A stretch of DNA of 64,000 nucleotides from contig OY282558.1 of assembly GCA_958295665.1 (NCBI GenBank), positions 334,897,106 through 334,961,105 of the forward strand. The letters are read 5' to 3'. The notes under the pieces were generated by a model, which was not told the DNA's origin, searched no databases, and worked only from the letters and a program-made list of their open reading frames with translations. A program made the position numbers and the translations under genes. This DNA comes from Tipula vernalis (taxonomy: Eukaryota; Arthropoda; Insecta; Diptera; Tipulidae). Below are positions 42,991 to 54,719 of this stretch, one piece after another (within the stretch, counting starts at the first letter, position 1; each line of letters starts with the position of its first letter).

Positions 42991-45120
42991 AGTACGTATG
43001 CCCCAACAGAGGTGTCACTATATCCATATTAGAGACAAATTTGTTTTACTCTGCACGATTGCATAAAACAAACAAATTTTTGTTAAGTTCTAAATGATGT
43101 AGCTGTCGTATTTAGCTGATGGAGTGGAGAATCAAAGTTATTGATTCGGTTCCAAGCAACTCACGCACACGTTTGTTTTTAGATGAAAAATATACGAACT
43201 GGTGGCAATAATCCGAGAAAATCCGAGGGATCACCGCGACAAAAAAAAATGTAGTGAAATTAGAAAAAATTCTTGGAAATACAGAACTTATCCAATTTTG
43301 GCTTGTATAAACGAACTCCGGACCTGGGACCTCCGAACCTTTTGCACAACACTTCATCATTTTACCAACTAACCATTCATCTATTTATATTTACAGCTCA
43401 ATTTTTCGTTTAAATATTCGATACAATTGGCGAAATAATAACTTGCATGTAAAATATTATCAAACTAGGAAGGCATTGGGATCGATTTTCAATCATAGGT
43501 GAATTAGGATGTTTGATGCAAACGTCGCCTCAGAAGTTTATTCGTGAGATAATTTTTACACTCGTTACTGAAACAGAATATTGCTTGTTCTAATTCATCA
43601 AACATTGATGGTTCAAAAATAAATCGATATGATCTACATAGATTATTTGCAACTACGTCGATTTTCGTAATATATTTGTACCTCAAAAGTTTTGATGCAA
43701 ACGCAAACTGTTGCCATGTACCATTTTCTTTTCGATACCGTATTAAACTATCATCCTTTATGCATTGTAAATTATCAAAATACAGAAAAAAAAAATATAA
43801 TTGTATTTTTGTAGAATCGAACTAGAGCCCACTGATCTATAATCACGCTATCACTATAGCCATTAACTTTTTTGGTCCATAACATTAAAATTTCACTCTA
43901 AACTCAACAAATTTTTAAAAAAAGCTGTACCTATGTCATTAATGCATAAATGTGATAAAAATTTTAGGATCTAGATAAAAATAATTATTTACCTAGGCCG
44001 CTAGATTTTCAGCTCTTACTCATTAGTCAACGTCTGTGTAAGGTTTGTATTTAAGGAGTTATCGATGGTTAAACGTCTTATAACGCTTTATCAAATTTGT
44101 TCTTCGGTTGCATTAATTAATAGCAGAATATTTTATTAGCCACAGGAATAGGAGTAGTAGGAGTATTTAAAATTATACCCCTAAAACGACCAAGAATAGT
44201 TTTTATTTTATTTCTAACAGTTTGAAACACATTCATCTTAAAAACCCTCCTAGCTTCTTCTGTTATTCAACATTTTTCATTCATTATTTGTACTAAAGAA
44301 ATATACAAGTTGGTTAGAATAATAGCCAAATAAAAGAAACAAGCTCGCTGCGGGGAATGTTAGTGGATTTAAAAATCAGTTGCAAATACAATATAGTGAA
44401 AATCAGGCAAAACGAACTCTAGTAAAATCTAAAATTCTAAAAAAAATAAAAAAAGCATTTAGCCAAAATTTATTCTATTTAGAGGTTAAAAAATGTTTTG
44501 CCTAAACTCCGTTAAATTGAACCAAAAATTAAGAACACACCAAACATGAAATTAAAATATCTCAATAGTTTACGACACTTCCTTTGACGACCCAAGCGTT
44601 AATCTTTTAATCTCAACTTTTTACGCAAATTTTTAAGTGTGTGGATTTGGATTATTTTTTAGACTACCTGTCCAGCCCTTTATAACCTAGGGAAGTAGTT
44701 TGCTCAACTTTGCAAAAATCTTAGATACTTATTTTTACTTTCTTATACAAACTATAGGAATCATGAAAATTTTAAGACTTGAGGTCTTAACGAAAATCCT
44801 TAAGTAGAGAAGTGTCCGATACCTCTAGAATTCTGAAATTGTAGATTAAGCTGATATATCGTGGAGATCTACATCTCTTTTCAATCGTGGGGCTCCTGCA
44901 CTAAATTTTTTAAAACTTACCTAAAAAATGCGTTTTCTTGAGTGAGACAGCCCACATATTTTGCAATTTTAGTTACATATTTTAAATATTAAATCCTACG
45001 CCTATAACATTTTATTATTTTCTTTCAAAAAATTGGAAAATTCATTTATTGATTTTAAACTTTCTTCACATTTTTGTTTGATATTAACTTTAATATTTGG
45101 AATAAGTGCTTTTTAGAAAT
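42991..45120. other. intergenic, unassigned open frames
   Basis: A minus-strand frame open from about 43776 to 43504 (NGTWQQFAFASKLLRYKYIT, FEPSMFDELEQAIFCFSNEC) reads like real protein but matches no family I know; it may be transposon debris. Around 44125-44340 (+) a hydrophobic frame (GIGVVGVFKIIPLKRPRIVF) is broken by TGA. Neither is called as a gene. Confidence 0.35.
43504..43776 (-). pseudogene. unrecognised coding fragment
   Basis: About 90 codons without a stop on the minus strand, with balanced composition and Cys, Trp and charged residues atypical of chance AT-rich frames (e.g. SLIRYRKENGTWQQFAFASK, IDVVANNLCRSYRFIFEPSM). No start codon or splice site is convincing at its upstream end. 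It could be part of an unknown transposon or a pseudogene of a host protein. Confidence 0.3.
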
Positions 45121-45129
45121 ATCCAATAA

Positions 45130-46784
45130 AATGTTTTAAAGAAGTACTTGTTCAATCTGGTTAAAATTATCTGATGTTTCCTCTTCCTGGTCTAAAAAAA
45201 TTTCACTATCACTGTGACTAATTTTATTACTTCTAATATCAAGGGGTTCCTCTTGATTATGAAAGTCTATTGAATTGTTTAAGTATTCGTCGTCATCATC
45301 TTCATAATTTGAAAGTCATATTTTTCAAAAATTCTTTTGACATTATTTACGCAAGTTTTCGGCTAAATTCAAAAGCACGTGGTTTTTTGTTGTGGCCGCC
45401 ATTTCCTCTCATTATTGAAAATGTATTTTATAGTGTCTACTAGTAAGAAAATAATGCACATCAAATTTTCTCGAAAAATGTCCTTCAACAACTTCAAAAT
45501 GGCAGTTATTGTTATTTGAATGCCATTAAAACAGAAGATTCTTTCTTGTTCCGTCCATCTAGTTTTACTTATAAATGTTTTCATAACCAATAAAAACAAT
45601 ACATGAATCTTATCGTAAAGCGGTTCTTATTTTTGGAATACAAAATTTGTACTATTTGAATTATAAAACATTTTATCTATTTTGTCGCGGAAATTAGCAG
45701 TCGGAAGAGCGTAATTTCTGGTAAGATCAAAAAATTTACCCAGTTCAAACACCGTTCTAATTCATGCACCAGCCGTTTTACTAAAAATTTGTGTTGCGTA
45801 AGATACTTTCATTTTGTCAAAAGGACTAGTGTAAATATGTTTTTGCAGAATGGACCGACTAACAATTCCATCTTATTTTACCAAATGAAGGATGTTAAAA
45901 CAAGCAAATATTTCTTTAGATTCTAAAGAAAAAAAAACGGGTTTTAATGGTTATTCCTAATGTTTATAAGCACTTCTATTGTTCCATCCCCGATCACAGA
46001 CTAAAGCTAAAATATTGAGCCACATTTCTGTTAACAAACGAATATTTTTTTTAATCAGTTTTACCAGAATTTGGCCTGAAATATTTTCTGCGATATGTAA
46101 TATAGGAAACTGTATATTTATATTGAGCTGTGACACCTCTAAACATAAACACTAAAATCGATTTTGCTAACGAACTATTCCTCTGTGTTCCATTATCTGG
46201 AAATCCATGAATTTTATCAAATTTTCTACTGTAATCTAAACTCTCACGTATTTTTAATTCAACAAATACCAAGGTGGCGTTTTTGTTCACAATAGGCATC
46301 CTGCTATTCTTTTTACTCAAATTTTTCATAATTTAAATTTTCCCAGGTGAAATGGATTTAAAGGGCATCCAGATTAGAATGGAATTTTTGGACGATAAAC
46401 TAAAATTTAAACTGGTTCTTAAAAATCTATGTACCATATATATGCTGACGATACAAAATACAAAACAAACTTGTGTAAAGTTGTGAGTATTTGCTAGTTT
46501 TGGATTTTCGTAGTAAAATCATTTTGGAAAATTCGTTTGCCTCCGAACTTGCATTGGCAGCTCTCGCTGAAAATTTGTTTGCTCCGGGCAATAGTGTTTT
46601 GCTACGTTTTTTTTAATAAATTTAACATCACTTTCCTATTGTTAATATAATTTATTTTTAAATGTTCATATTGCCTCATTATTATTGAATGCTTCTTCAT
46701 ATAATAATCACAAATTTTGTTATATTTATCATTTATTTCAGTAATTGAAGTTGCTGGTAGTGTTATGTGTTCATCAAATGTCAT
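45130..46784 (-). pseudogene. P-element / THAP9-type transposase remnant
   Basis: P-type transposases carry an N-terminal THAP finger, a helical/coiled segment and an RNase H-like core. Here, on the minus strand, 46784-46602 gives a helical segment (INDKYNKICDYYMKKHSIIM), and 46329-46051 gives the core start (VFVELKIRESLDYSRKFDKI, NSSLAKSILVFMFRGVTAQY, KYTVSYITYRRKYF). Near 46040-45870 is LLTEMWLNILALVCDRGWNN RSAYKH-type sequence and SLESKEIFACFNILHLVK (the D..NNR.A and D.PHL.K blocks). 45780-45500 continues with KTRWTEQERIFCFNGIQITI. An acidic tail lies near 45300-45150. Frameshifts and stops are present; the THAP finger itself was not found. The family call is from motif order. Confidence 0.68.
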
Positions 46785-46989
46785 TTCTACCGGTTCAGTA
46801 CGTTCATCACTTTATTGTTTTGAAATCTATAATAGAAATATTTGTATCTACCTCACAGTTATCTTCAATTATAAAAGAAGCTGGGGACAAATTCAGCTGA
46901 GGGATGACATTTTGCTTTAGTTTTCTTCCCCTTTATCGCTGTCGTGCAAATGTTTATCACAAATAATTAATTGTTTTACCGGATTTGAA

Positions 46990-47580
46990 CATTTTTCATT
47001 ATTGCTCCGATCGCAGTTCATTATACCTCTAAAGATAGGTTTCGGGACCTTTAATTGACGTGAGAACGCGCTTTTGTATTGCTTGATTATTTCCATTATA
47101 GAAAATTCGATTTACTATCTTACTATTTTGAGCTAATTCTGAGCCAAAACATCCAAAATCAGCAATTGTGCTCCGATTGCAGTTCACGATACGAATAAAG
47201 ATAGGTTTCGGGACCTGTATTTGTCGTGCCAACGCTCATTTAGATTGCTTGATTATTTTTAGAGAATTCGATTTTTGTTTTAAAATCACTTTACTAGACA
47301 CATAAATGAAAATCAAAAAATTCTGAGCCAATAAAAACAAAACCTGCAATTGTGCTCCGATTGTGGGTCTTGATAGCTCTAGAGATAGGTTTCGGGATCT
47401 GTATTTGTCGTGCCGAATTTCAGTTGCTTTATTATTTCCAAACTTTTCGTAGGAAATTCGATTTTCTTGAAAATCACCTTACTATAAAACTGCAAATTCT
47501 GAGCCAAAAAAAGCAAAATCTGCAATTGTGCTCCGATTGCGGTTCTTAATAGTTCTAAAGATAGAATTCAGGAATAGTAA
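46990..47580. repeat. 160-190-bp tandem repeat array, left part
   Basis: About three units, each with ATTCTGAGCCAAAAAATCCA, TCTGCAATTGTGCTCCGATT, CTCTAAAGATAGGTTTCGGG and TTGCTTGATTATTTCCATA in that order; anchors ATTCTGAGCC at about 47136, 47320 and 47496. The array continues at 53536 after the Harbinger insertion. Confidence 0.88.
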
Positions 47581-47819
47581 GGTTCGCTGCACATTTCAGC
47601 TAAGCTAAGCGAGAAAAATAGTTTACCATAGTTTAGTTTAGCTTGCCTAGCTCCTTCCATTGCACACTTCAGCTAATAACCTCGCTCACACATACTTTGA
47701 TGTTTTGTCATTCATTATTAACGCTTGTATAATGTTACTTTTCGAACGTTTCTCAAAATAAAATATTTAAAAAAGGACACTTGACATTTTATTTTTTTTC
47801 CTATTTTTAATTATTAAAC

Positions 47820-50089
47820 ACGTATTTATTCTTTAAATTGAACGCAAAAGAAGAGAAGAGCAATCTATGCTCAGGAATCAAATTAGAGAAAAGAATCAAC
47901 AAGCGAATCAATCGCTTTACAATTTTTTTTTATCAATGTACGAGACAGCCAGACGTTTGTCACCACAATTTAGCCCAATTTGTTCAACTCCAGATTTACC
48001 AATTACTCCAAGGTCGACTCCGAGATCAACTCCAGTACCAAGCATTGAAGATAATTATTACACAAGTGATCCTCAAAGTAAGAAATATATAAATCTTTCT
48101 TTTCGATAAGTAGATATTAATGTTTTTATTTTTTACAGCAGCTTTCAAAATGGTTTCAACACTGCCAAATACTACAGTAATCGATGAAGATACTTCCTGC
48201 TCATATCAAAATTACACAACACCGGACGTAGAGTCTTCAAGATCTACTCCCATGCTAACATTTGAAGAAAATTATTCCAAAAATGACTCTCAACGTAAGA
48301 AATTTATTAATCTTTCTTTTCGACCATATTAAAATTTGTTTTGTGTTATACAGAAGCTTTTAAGTTTGATGATAATTCCTGCTTGTACCAAAACTATTCA
48401 ATGCTGGATAAAGATATTTCAAGATCCACTCGCTTAGCCAGCAATAAAGATTCCACAAATGGTCTTCAACAAAAGAAAATTCAAAATCTTGTAACGACTG
48501 GCTTTCGATGTATTAATCGGCACGTTCGCACACCTGAATTCGGATAGTTCCTCGCGGTTGGGGGGTTCCTAACAAAAGACCGATTCGCCATCGTACAAAA
48601 ATAAACGGGGTGTGCTTCGAATGAGACGAAAACGTGGAAGACGTTTGCCTTGGAATTTATCTTTGCGGAAGAGCACAATCTCATAATTTTAACTTAAAAC
48701 ATTATTAATTTAATTTCACCATTTTCACAATAAACTTTTATTCACAAAAAAATTGATTCCTTAAATTATCGTAAAACTAAATATTACAAAAAAAAACTAT
48801 AATTATCACTACAATAAATAATTCTAAATCTATAGGTACCTTTGAACTGTTCTTTGAACTGTAGAATAAATACATATAATCCGTTAGGTTGGACTTCCGA
48901 ATTCTCTTTTAATTAATTTGTTCCGGTCTCTCGAACACGGGAAAAAAAATACCACTGCGGAATGCTGGAACTATTTTTTTGATGTAGGATTATTGTTTCT
49001 TTTTTTTATTATGAATCCTCACTCTCACAACAAATTATCGGTCGTTCCGAGCTTACTGTTTTTCATTTTCCAACCACGCTACTGTTTTAAAAACGTGTTG
49101 GAATTATTGTTTTATTTTATTTTTTTGTATTAATATGTTGTATTATAATATTATAGACCTTTTATGTTAGATCGGTAGATTATGTTTTTTATAATTATTC
49201 TTCTGTGTTATCACAAAATTATCGTCTATATTTTTAATATCTAATTATTATTATTTTGTGTTATTTATTATTATTATTTTTTTTTAAAACACCTTTATTG
49301 ATCATCGATCCAAATTTTTCTGCCCTCGTTTTTTTTCCCAACAAATCGGAAGCCAAAAATATTTTTTTTTTTTTTGTTATGTACTACAGTTTTTTGTTAT
49401 GTACTTATATACACCACAGTGTCATTATTTTTTTTCTATCCAAAAAAAACCTTATATACTAACGGCTTAATTATACAAGTATATATCTCGTTGTTCTTTA
49501 TATAAATTTTAACATATTTATTATCATTACCATACAGATAGGTACAACAAAAACAATATAATACTTAAATTCTATATACTATAGTATCGATCATCTATAC
49601 ATTTAGTATCCCTATAGAGATATTTACGGTGCGCGAGATTTTCATGTTACAATCTCCCTTTGAAATTAGTACGGATATCGACGCCAAATTCAAACACTAC
49701 CAGATCAGCTCCCGTGGCAAGCATTGAAAATAGATATTCCACAAGTGATGCTCAAAGTAAGAAAATTATAAATCTTTTTTTAATAACTACTACTTTGATT
49801 AATATTCTTATTTTCTACAGAAGTTTTTAAATTGGTTTCAATACCAAAAATTTCTAAAATTAAGGATGATACTTCCTGCCGGTATCTAAATTACTCAATG
49901 CTGGATGAACAGATTCCAAGATCAATTCCCGTACCAACCATTGAAAATTCCATAAATACCCAATATAAGAAATTTATAAGTGTTTCTTTTCAACCAGTGC
50001 CGAATACAAATACTCCCAAGGTAACAAGATACATTGAAGATAATTATTCAACAAGTGGTCCTAAAAATAAGAAAATTAAATCACAATGA
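47820..50089 (+). pseudogene. Harbinger accessory gene with iterated exons
   Basis: Harbinger elements usually carry a second, DNA-binding (Myb/MADF-like) gene. Here the first segment (about 47838-48076) reads LRNQIREKNQQANQSLYNFF then SMYETARRLSPQFSPICSTP and STPVPSIEDNYYTSDPQ, resembling the C-terminal linker of such proteins. It then repeats: segments at about 48139-48296, 48352-48470, 49680-49755 and 49821-50089 each carry variants of a Ser/Thr-rich block ending IEDNYxTSxPQ. Several begin after a TTTACAG-type acceptor and end at a CAA|GTAAGAAA-type donor. No Myb/MADF domain remains visible. The third copy has lost its GTAAG donor and is followed by a probable LTR insertion. Function is inferred from position only. 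Confidence 0.5.
48490..49651. mobile_element. probable solo LTR inside the Harbinger accessory gene
   Basis: Begins TGTAACGACTGG and ends TTTTCATGTTACA, so the tips TGTAAC/GTTACA are inverted. Identical ATCT (48486-48489 and 49652-49655), extendable to AATCT if the final A is shared, flanks it. It has no coding capacity. Length (1162 bp), TG..CA ends and the short duplication suggest a solo LTR of a gypsy- or BEL-type retrotransposon. The weak points are that no paired LTR or primer-binding site is present and the boundaries were chosen by the duplication. Confidence 0.55.
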
Positions 50090-50479
50090 ATGAAATTTAA
50101 ACCTTTTTTGAATTGTTAGAAATAAATTAAACAATTTAAATTAAATATTTTAAAATGAATATTTGTTTATTTACTAAAATATGATAAAATACATAAATAA
50201 TTACAAAATTCCGATACACCGTCGTTGTATACACTTGCGAGAACTACCAACGGTTGCCCGACAATTTTATGGCTAATATTTCCCTTTTTGAATAGCTTCC
50301 ATCTGCCAGGAAACAGATCCTCCTGGAGAGGAGAAATATTCAGCGAATCCTTTTCTTATTTAAAAAGCTTCATTTGTACTTCGTACATTACATTTTCGCA
50401 AATCTAAAAGTTGATTATCTGCATCATCAAAATCCGTTGCGTCAAATTCATTTACTTGTTGCTGGATACTTTGTTTTCT

Positions 50480-53079
50480 TAAGTATAGTTATGAAGCACG
50501 GCCGTGGCTTTGACTATTTTGTCTACCTTTCTTAGACTGGCTTCAAACGCTCTTTTAAATACTTTCCATCGTGCACTTAGGCAAATTCCACAGTTTGACG
50601 AGCTCTCGATAATCGATAATTAAAAATTTTGTAATTTGTATCACGTTTTTGTGTGACAACCAGGGTATGGCCTCATAAAATTCCTTGTTAATAGAAAAGC
50701 TTCGTCTCCTATTAAAACGAAAGGTAGAGAATCTGGTTCAAGAACAGGTAACTTTAATAAATTATTTTGCAGCCTTTTGCCAAAATTGCTATTGGCGAAA
50801 ATATTTCCGTCGCTGAACCTGCCTTGTGCACCTACATCAACAAATCTAAATTTATAAGACGCGTCTACTGCAGCCGTAAGTACAAAAGAGAAAGTTTTCT
50901 TGTAGCAAAAATATGAGGAGCCAGAATTTAAAGGCTTGCGAATAACTACAGTGGCGAGCAAAAATGGACGAATAAATAGAGAATTCTTATTTTTTCTGTA
51001 CTACGCTTTTACAAAGGCAAATAAAGAAGGATTACTTTATGCGTTTTAATATTTAAAATATATTTTAAAACTTAAATAACAAAGTATAGTAATTCATTTA
51101 AATTAAAATTAGAATGACAAAATATCCAATAGAACACAATCTTCCAATTTTTCACGGATCCATTTTGGGGTATAATACAATTATTAATTAGTATTTTGTT
51201 CATAATCCATTATTCGCAATTACGCTTGCTACTCCTCTCGGCATACTTTCTACCAAATGCTCAATTGTAGAATTTTTAACCATTCAGCACTTATTCGGTC
51301 CCGTAGCTCATTGATGGTTTTGGGGGGTTATTCGTAATCCGGCAGGCGCCTTTTGAGAACTGCCCGCAATGTCTCTAACGGATTTAAATCCGGGCTTTGT
51401 GCTGGCCATTTTAACATTGCAAATTTTTGTTCATTCAACCATTATTGCATGATTTTGGCGATGAGGTCGGCACATTCATCAATAAAATCTAGAAAATTTT
51501 CTTTTAAAATGGCTAAATACATTTCCTTACTCATTATTCCAGATATTTTTACTAAAGAACCAATGTTACACCAAGTAAAATAGCCCCAAACTATCAAACT
51601 TCATCCACCATGTTTCACAGTTTCTTTGGGTTTATGCTTCTGTAATTTATCGCCAGGTCTGTGCCAATAGTATTTTTTCCATCAGATTGGGAACAGTTTA
51701 TTTTGGTTTTACCTGATTAATTAATTCTTTTCCAATCTTTCGCATTGCAAGTTTTATGCTGTTTTGCTTACTTTAAACGGGCTTTTACATTTTTGCTAAC
51801 AAATCCAATTCTTTTAAGTACCCATCGGGCTGTCTATTCGCTTACAGTTTTGTTTATGGTTCTAGCTGCCTCTAACGGTGTTTTAATTCTTCTGGTGGTG
51901 GTTTTCTCATTTAAATGACGATCCATCAGACGAGCGTCTCGGTTGAAAAGTAATTTGTGCAGTCGTTTCTGGCTCTGCATAGGCCGAATACCATTTCTTT
52001 GACCAACTAATCGTACAGTCGTATGCGTAACATTACACCAACTAGCAAATTTTTCTTGAAGAACGCCCTTTCTCTATCAACGATTTGATAGAATTCTCTA
52101 GTCCCGTGGGTATTTTTTTCATAACTAAAACTTGAAAAAAAATCGACTAGTTCTGTTCAACGATTGAATAATATCTCGAAATAGCATGTACTAAAATAAT
52201 AATACATAACTGTAAATTTGCATTTAAAATAAAAAGCGGTAATTTAAAATTTAAAAAACGAGCAAAATTGGAAGAATGTACAACCTTTCTTATTTTGAAT
52301 TATGGAAAGATAAGTTAAATAAATAAAGGTGAATTTTGTTGTTCAAGGATTTTCTAGTGAAATATAAATTAAAACGCATAAAGTAGTTCTTCTTTATTTG
52401 TCTTTATAAAACCGTAGTACTAAAAAAAAAGAATTCCTCATTTATTCCTCCATTTTTGCTCGCCACTGTATATGTTTTCCGTCGACAGCGGAAACACAAT
52501 TCGGAAACTGCCACGTTTTATTAAATTCTTTAGCCTTTTCCCGCCAAAATGTTTCATCTGGCTCTGGCATTTCTTCTGGTTGCATTTTGAACCAAATAGC
52601 ATCCGCTTACTAATTCGACAATTACTCCAACCGTGCTCTCACCAAGACGAAAATTAAATGATAAATCTCGGAAAGAACTACCAGTTGCAAAATATCTAAA
52701 ACATAAATTGAAATTAATTTAAAATTTAAGATTCATTTTTAATGTTTTTTTTTCAATTGCCTTAAACAAACCGTTAATTTTTCTCTGGTAGAAATGGACA
52801 GCCGGAAAAATGAGTTTCCACCTTTGATGTTCTTCTCGATTTTAGAATGCACTTCCTCAAATTAAGGTTTATTAGACACATGTATTTAAAAAATTCGACG
52901 TCCGTTAAATCGGGTAAAAGAGCATGAAACTCGCCATACTTTAAACGTTTTTGTAAAAAACGTGAACACCAAATATTCCTCTTTCTTTTTCTGGATAAAC
53001 TTAATAAAATAATATCCTCCTCAAAATCCTCTTCAGAAGAATCCGATTCAGAATCTAGGTAATCTACGTTATAAAACAT
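50480..53079 (-). pseudogene. HARBI1-like Harbinger transposase, split by a Tc1 insertion
   Basis: DDE nuclease that would mobilise the surrounding Harbinger. N-terminal part 53079-52774 is one open frame: acidic leader, then a WCSRFLQKRLKYGEFHALLP segment, LTDVEFFKYMCLINLN. Then 52690-52470 gives RYFATGSSFRDLSFNFRLGE, STVGVIVEL, ETFWREKAKEFNKTWQFPNC and VSAVDGKHI with the first catalytic Asp. The Tc1 element at 50949-52468 interrupts exactly there. After it, 50946-50641 resumes VIRKPLNSGSSYFCYKKTFS, ALVD-equivalent AAVDASYKFRFVDVGAQGRF, FVLIGDEAFLLTRNFMRPYP (second Asp) and, frameshifted, NYRLSRARQTVE with the final Glu, and KVFKRAFEASLRKVDKIVKA. The motif order is exactly that of DDE_Tnp_4 proteins. 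Confidence 0.88.
50949..52468 (-). mobile_element. Tc1-type transposon with long terminal repeats
   Basis: Ends CAGTGGCGAGCAAAAATGGA at 50949 and, inverted, at 52468; similarity between the arms continues for roughly 100 bp (through AATAAAGAAG and TTTATGCGTTTTAAT). TA duplications flank it (50947-50948, 52469-52470). The inside carries a broken Tc1 transposase on the minus strand: SLIVWGYFTWCNIGSL near 51620-51570 and FAMLKWPAQSPDLNPLETLR (third catalytic position) with AVLKRRLPDYE near 51430-51330. Stops and frameshifts throughout. It split the Harbinger transposase gene just after VDGKH. Confidence 0.9.
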
Positions 53080-53535
53080 TTCACTTTACGGGTGTATATA
53101 AACGTGTAGCTTACGACAGAACTTTGATTTTACGTTATTTTAATAAACAATAGGAGTACGTTAATTTTATAAATGATTTAAATATATAACGACTACGATA
53201 CAATTTTAAATTTTTATTTCTGACGTTTTTTGTTTTGTAAACATGACGTCCTTTATTTAGTTTTGAGAGAAGTTCAAATAAGCGTGTAACCTTATATATG
53301 CGTCAAGAATAAAATAAACAAAAAAACATGAATGTATATGTGAGCGATATAGCTGACATAGCAAGGCGAAGACAATCGAGCTAAGTTAGTTTTCATAGCT
53401 CCATAACAAAATAATATAGCGCGCATATCTTAGCTCTAGTGTGCAACGTCCCATTAAAACACGTTGTTTACAATCGAGAGATATGAACATAGCTCACATC
53501 GCATAGCTTAGCTTAGCTGAAATGTGCAGCGGGCC

Positions 53536-54660
53536 TAATAGTCGTGACAAAACGCGTTCAGATTGCTTGATTATTTTCATACATTTCATAGAAAATTCGA
53601 GTTTTTTGAAAATCACATTACTATAAATAAGCAAATTCTGAGCCAAAAAATCCAAAATCTGCAATTGTGCTCCAGTGGACGTTTTATGATAATTCTAAAG
53701 ATTGGTTTCGGGACCAACCTAAATCTGGAATTGTGCTCCGGTTGCAGTTCTTGATACCTCGAAAGGTAGGTTTCGGAACAAGAAATTGCTTGATTATTTC
53801 CATACATTTTATAGAAAATTCGATTTTTATTGAAAATCACCTTTTATAAGCGAGAAAATTCTGAGCCAAAAAATCCAAAATCTGCAATTGAGCGCCAAAT
53901 GAGGTTATTGATATGTCTAAAGATAGGTTTCGGGACCTGTAATTGTTCTGCCAATTCGCTTTTAGATTGTTTGATTATTTCCATACATTTCACGCCCTAT
54001 ATAAATCAGCAAAATTCTGAGCCAAAAAATCCAAAATCTGCAATTGTGCTCCTATTGTAGTTCTTGACACAACTAAAGATATAGGTTTCAGGACCTGCAA
54101 TTATCGCGCCAACTCGCATTTAGATGGCTTGATTATTTCCATAATAAATTTCGATTTTTTTGAAAATCACGTTACTATATCAATCAGCAATTTCTGAGCC
54201 AAAAAAATCCAAAATCTGCAATTTTGTTCTGTTGGCGTTTCTTGAAACCTCTAAAGGTATGTTCATTTCGGGACATGTATGTAATTGTTCTGCCAATGCC
54301 CTGTTAGATTGCTTGGTTATTTCCATTCATTTTATAGAAAATTCAAATTTTCTTGAAAATCACCTACTACAAATCAACAAATTCTGAGCCAAAAAATCCA
54401 AAATTTGCAAATGTCTCTAAAGGTAGGTTTCTGAACCTATAATAGTTGTTCCAGAGTGCATTTAGTTCGTTTGATTATTTCCATACATTTCATAGAATAT
54501 TCGATTTTCATGAAAATCACTTTATTTTAAATCAGCAAATTCTGAGCCAAACAATCAAAAATCTGCCATTGTGCTAGGACTGCGCGTCTTGATACCTCTA
54601 AAGATAGGTTATGGAAACTGTTATTGTTGTTCCAACGCACGTTTGGATTTTTAGTCCACT
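53536..54660. repeat. 160-190-bp tandem repeat array, right part
   Basis: Continuation of the array at 46990-47580: ATTCTGAGCC anchors at about 53634, 53857, 54013, 54190, 54380 and 54539 (spacing 156-223 bp). Short plus-strand open frames in it (e.g. 53563-54387) are periodic repeats of the same translation and not genes. Confidence 0.88.
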
Positions 54661-54719
54661 TTACTAAACTACTTACTTTTGGGTGTAAACCTCAAGTTAG
54701 TCTATAGAGCCTCTGACAG

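Larger units (their letters stand above)
47581..53535. mobile_element. PIF/Harbinger transposon with TAA target duplication
   Basis: Inverted termini: GGTTCGCTGCACATTTCAGC (47581) and, inverted, GGCCCGCTGCACATTTCAGC (ending 53535), both followed by TAAGCTAAGC. A 3-bp TAA duplication (47578-47580, 53536-53538) is the Harbinger hallmark. It holds two diverging gene remains: a repeated-exon accessory gene on the + strand and a HARBI1-like transposase on the - strand. Without the nested Tc1 element and the putative LTR, the element would be about 3.3 kb. It sits within the 160-190-bp tandem repeat, splitting one unit. Confidence 0.92.

Noticed and set aside
44125..44340. Hydrophobic frame (GIGVVGVFKIIPLKRPRIVF...) interrupted by TGA, suspected mitochondrial insert
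   Set aside because: With TGA read as Trp it extends, but it matches no mitochondrial protein I know, so a NUMT is not supported.
53563..54387. Series of plus-strand frames with similar sequences (LDCLIISIHF, EPKNPKSAI)
   Set aside because: They are repeated translations of the tandem repeat, not a protein family.
46990..54660. CRISPR-like spacing of repeats
   Set aside because: The units are long (160-190 bp), degenerate and fully repeated without unique spacers, in a clearly eukaryotic locus; this is a satellite.
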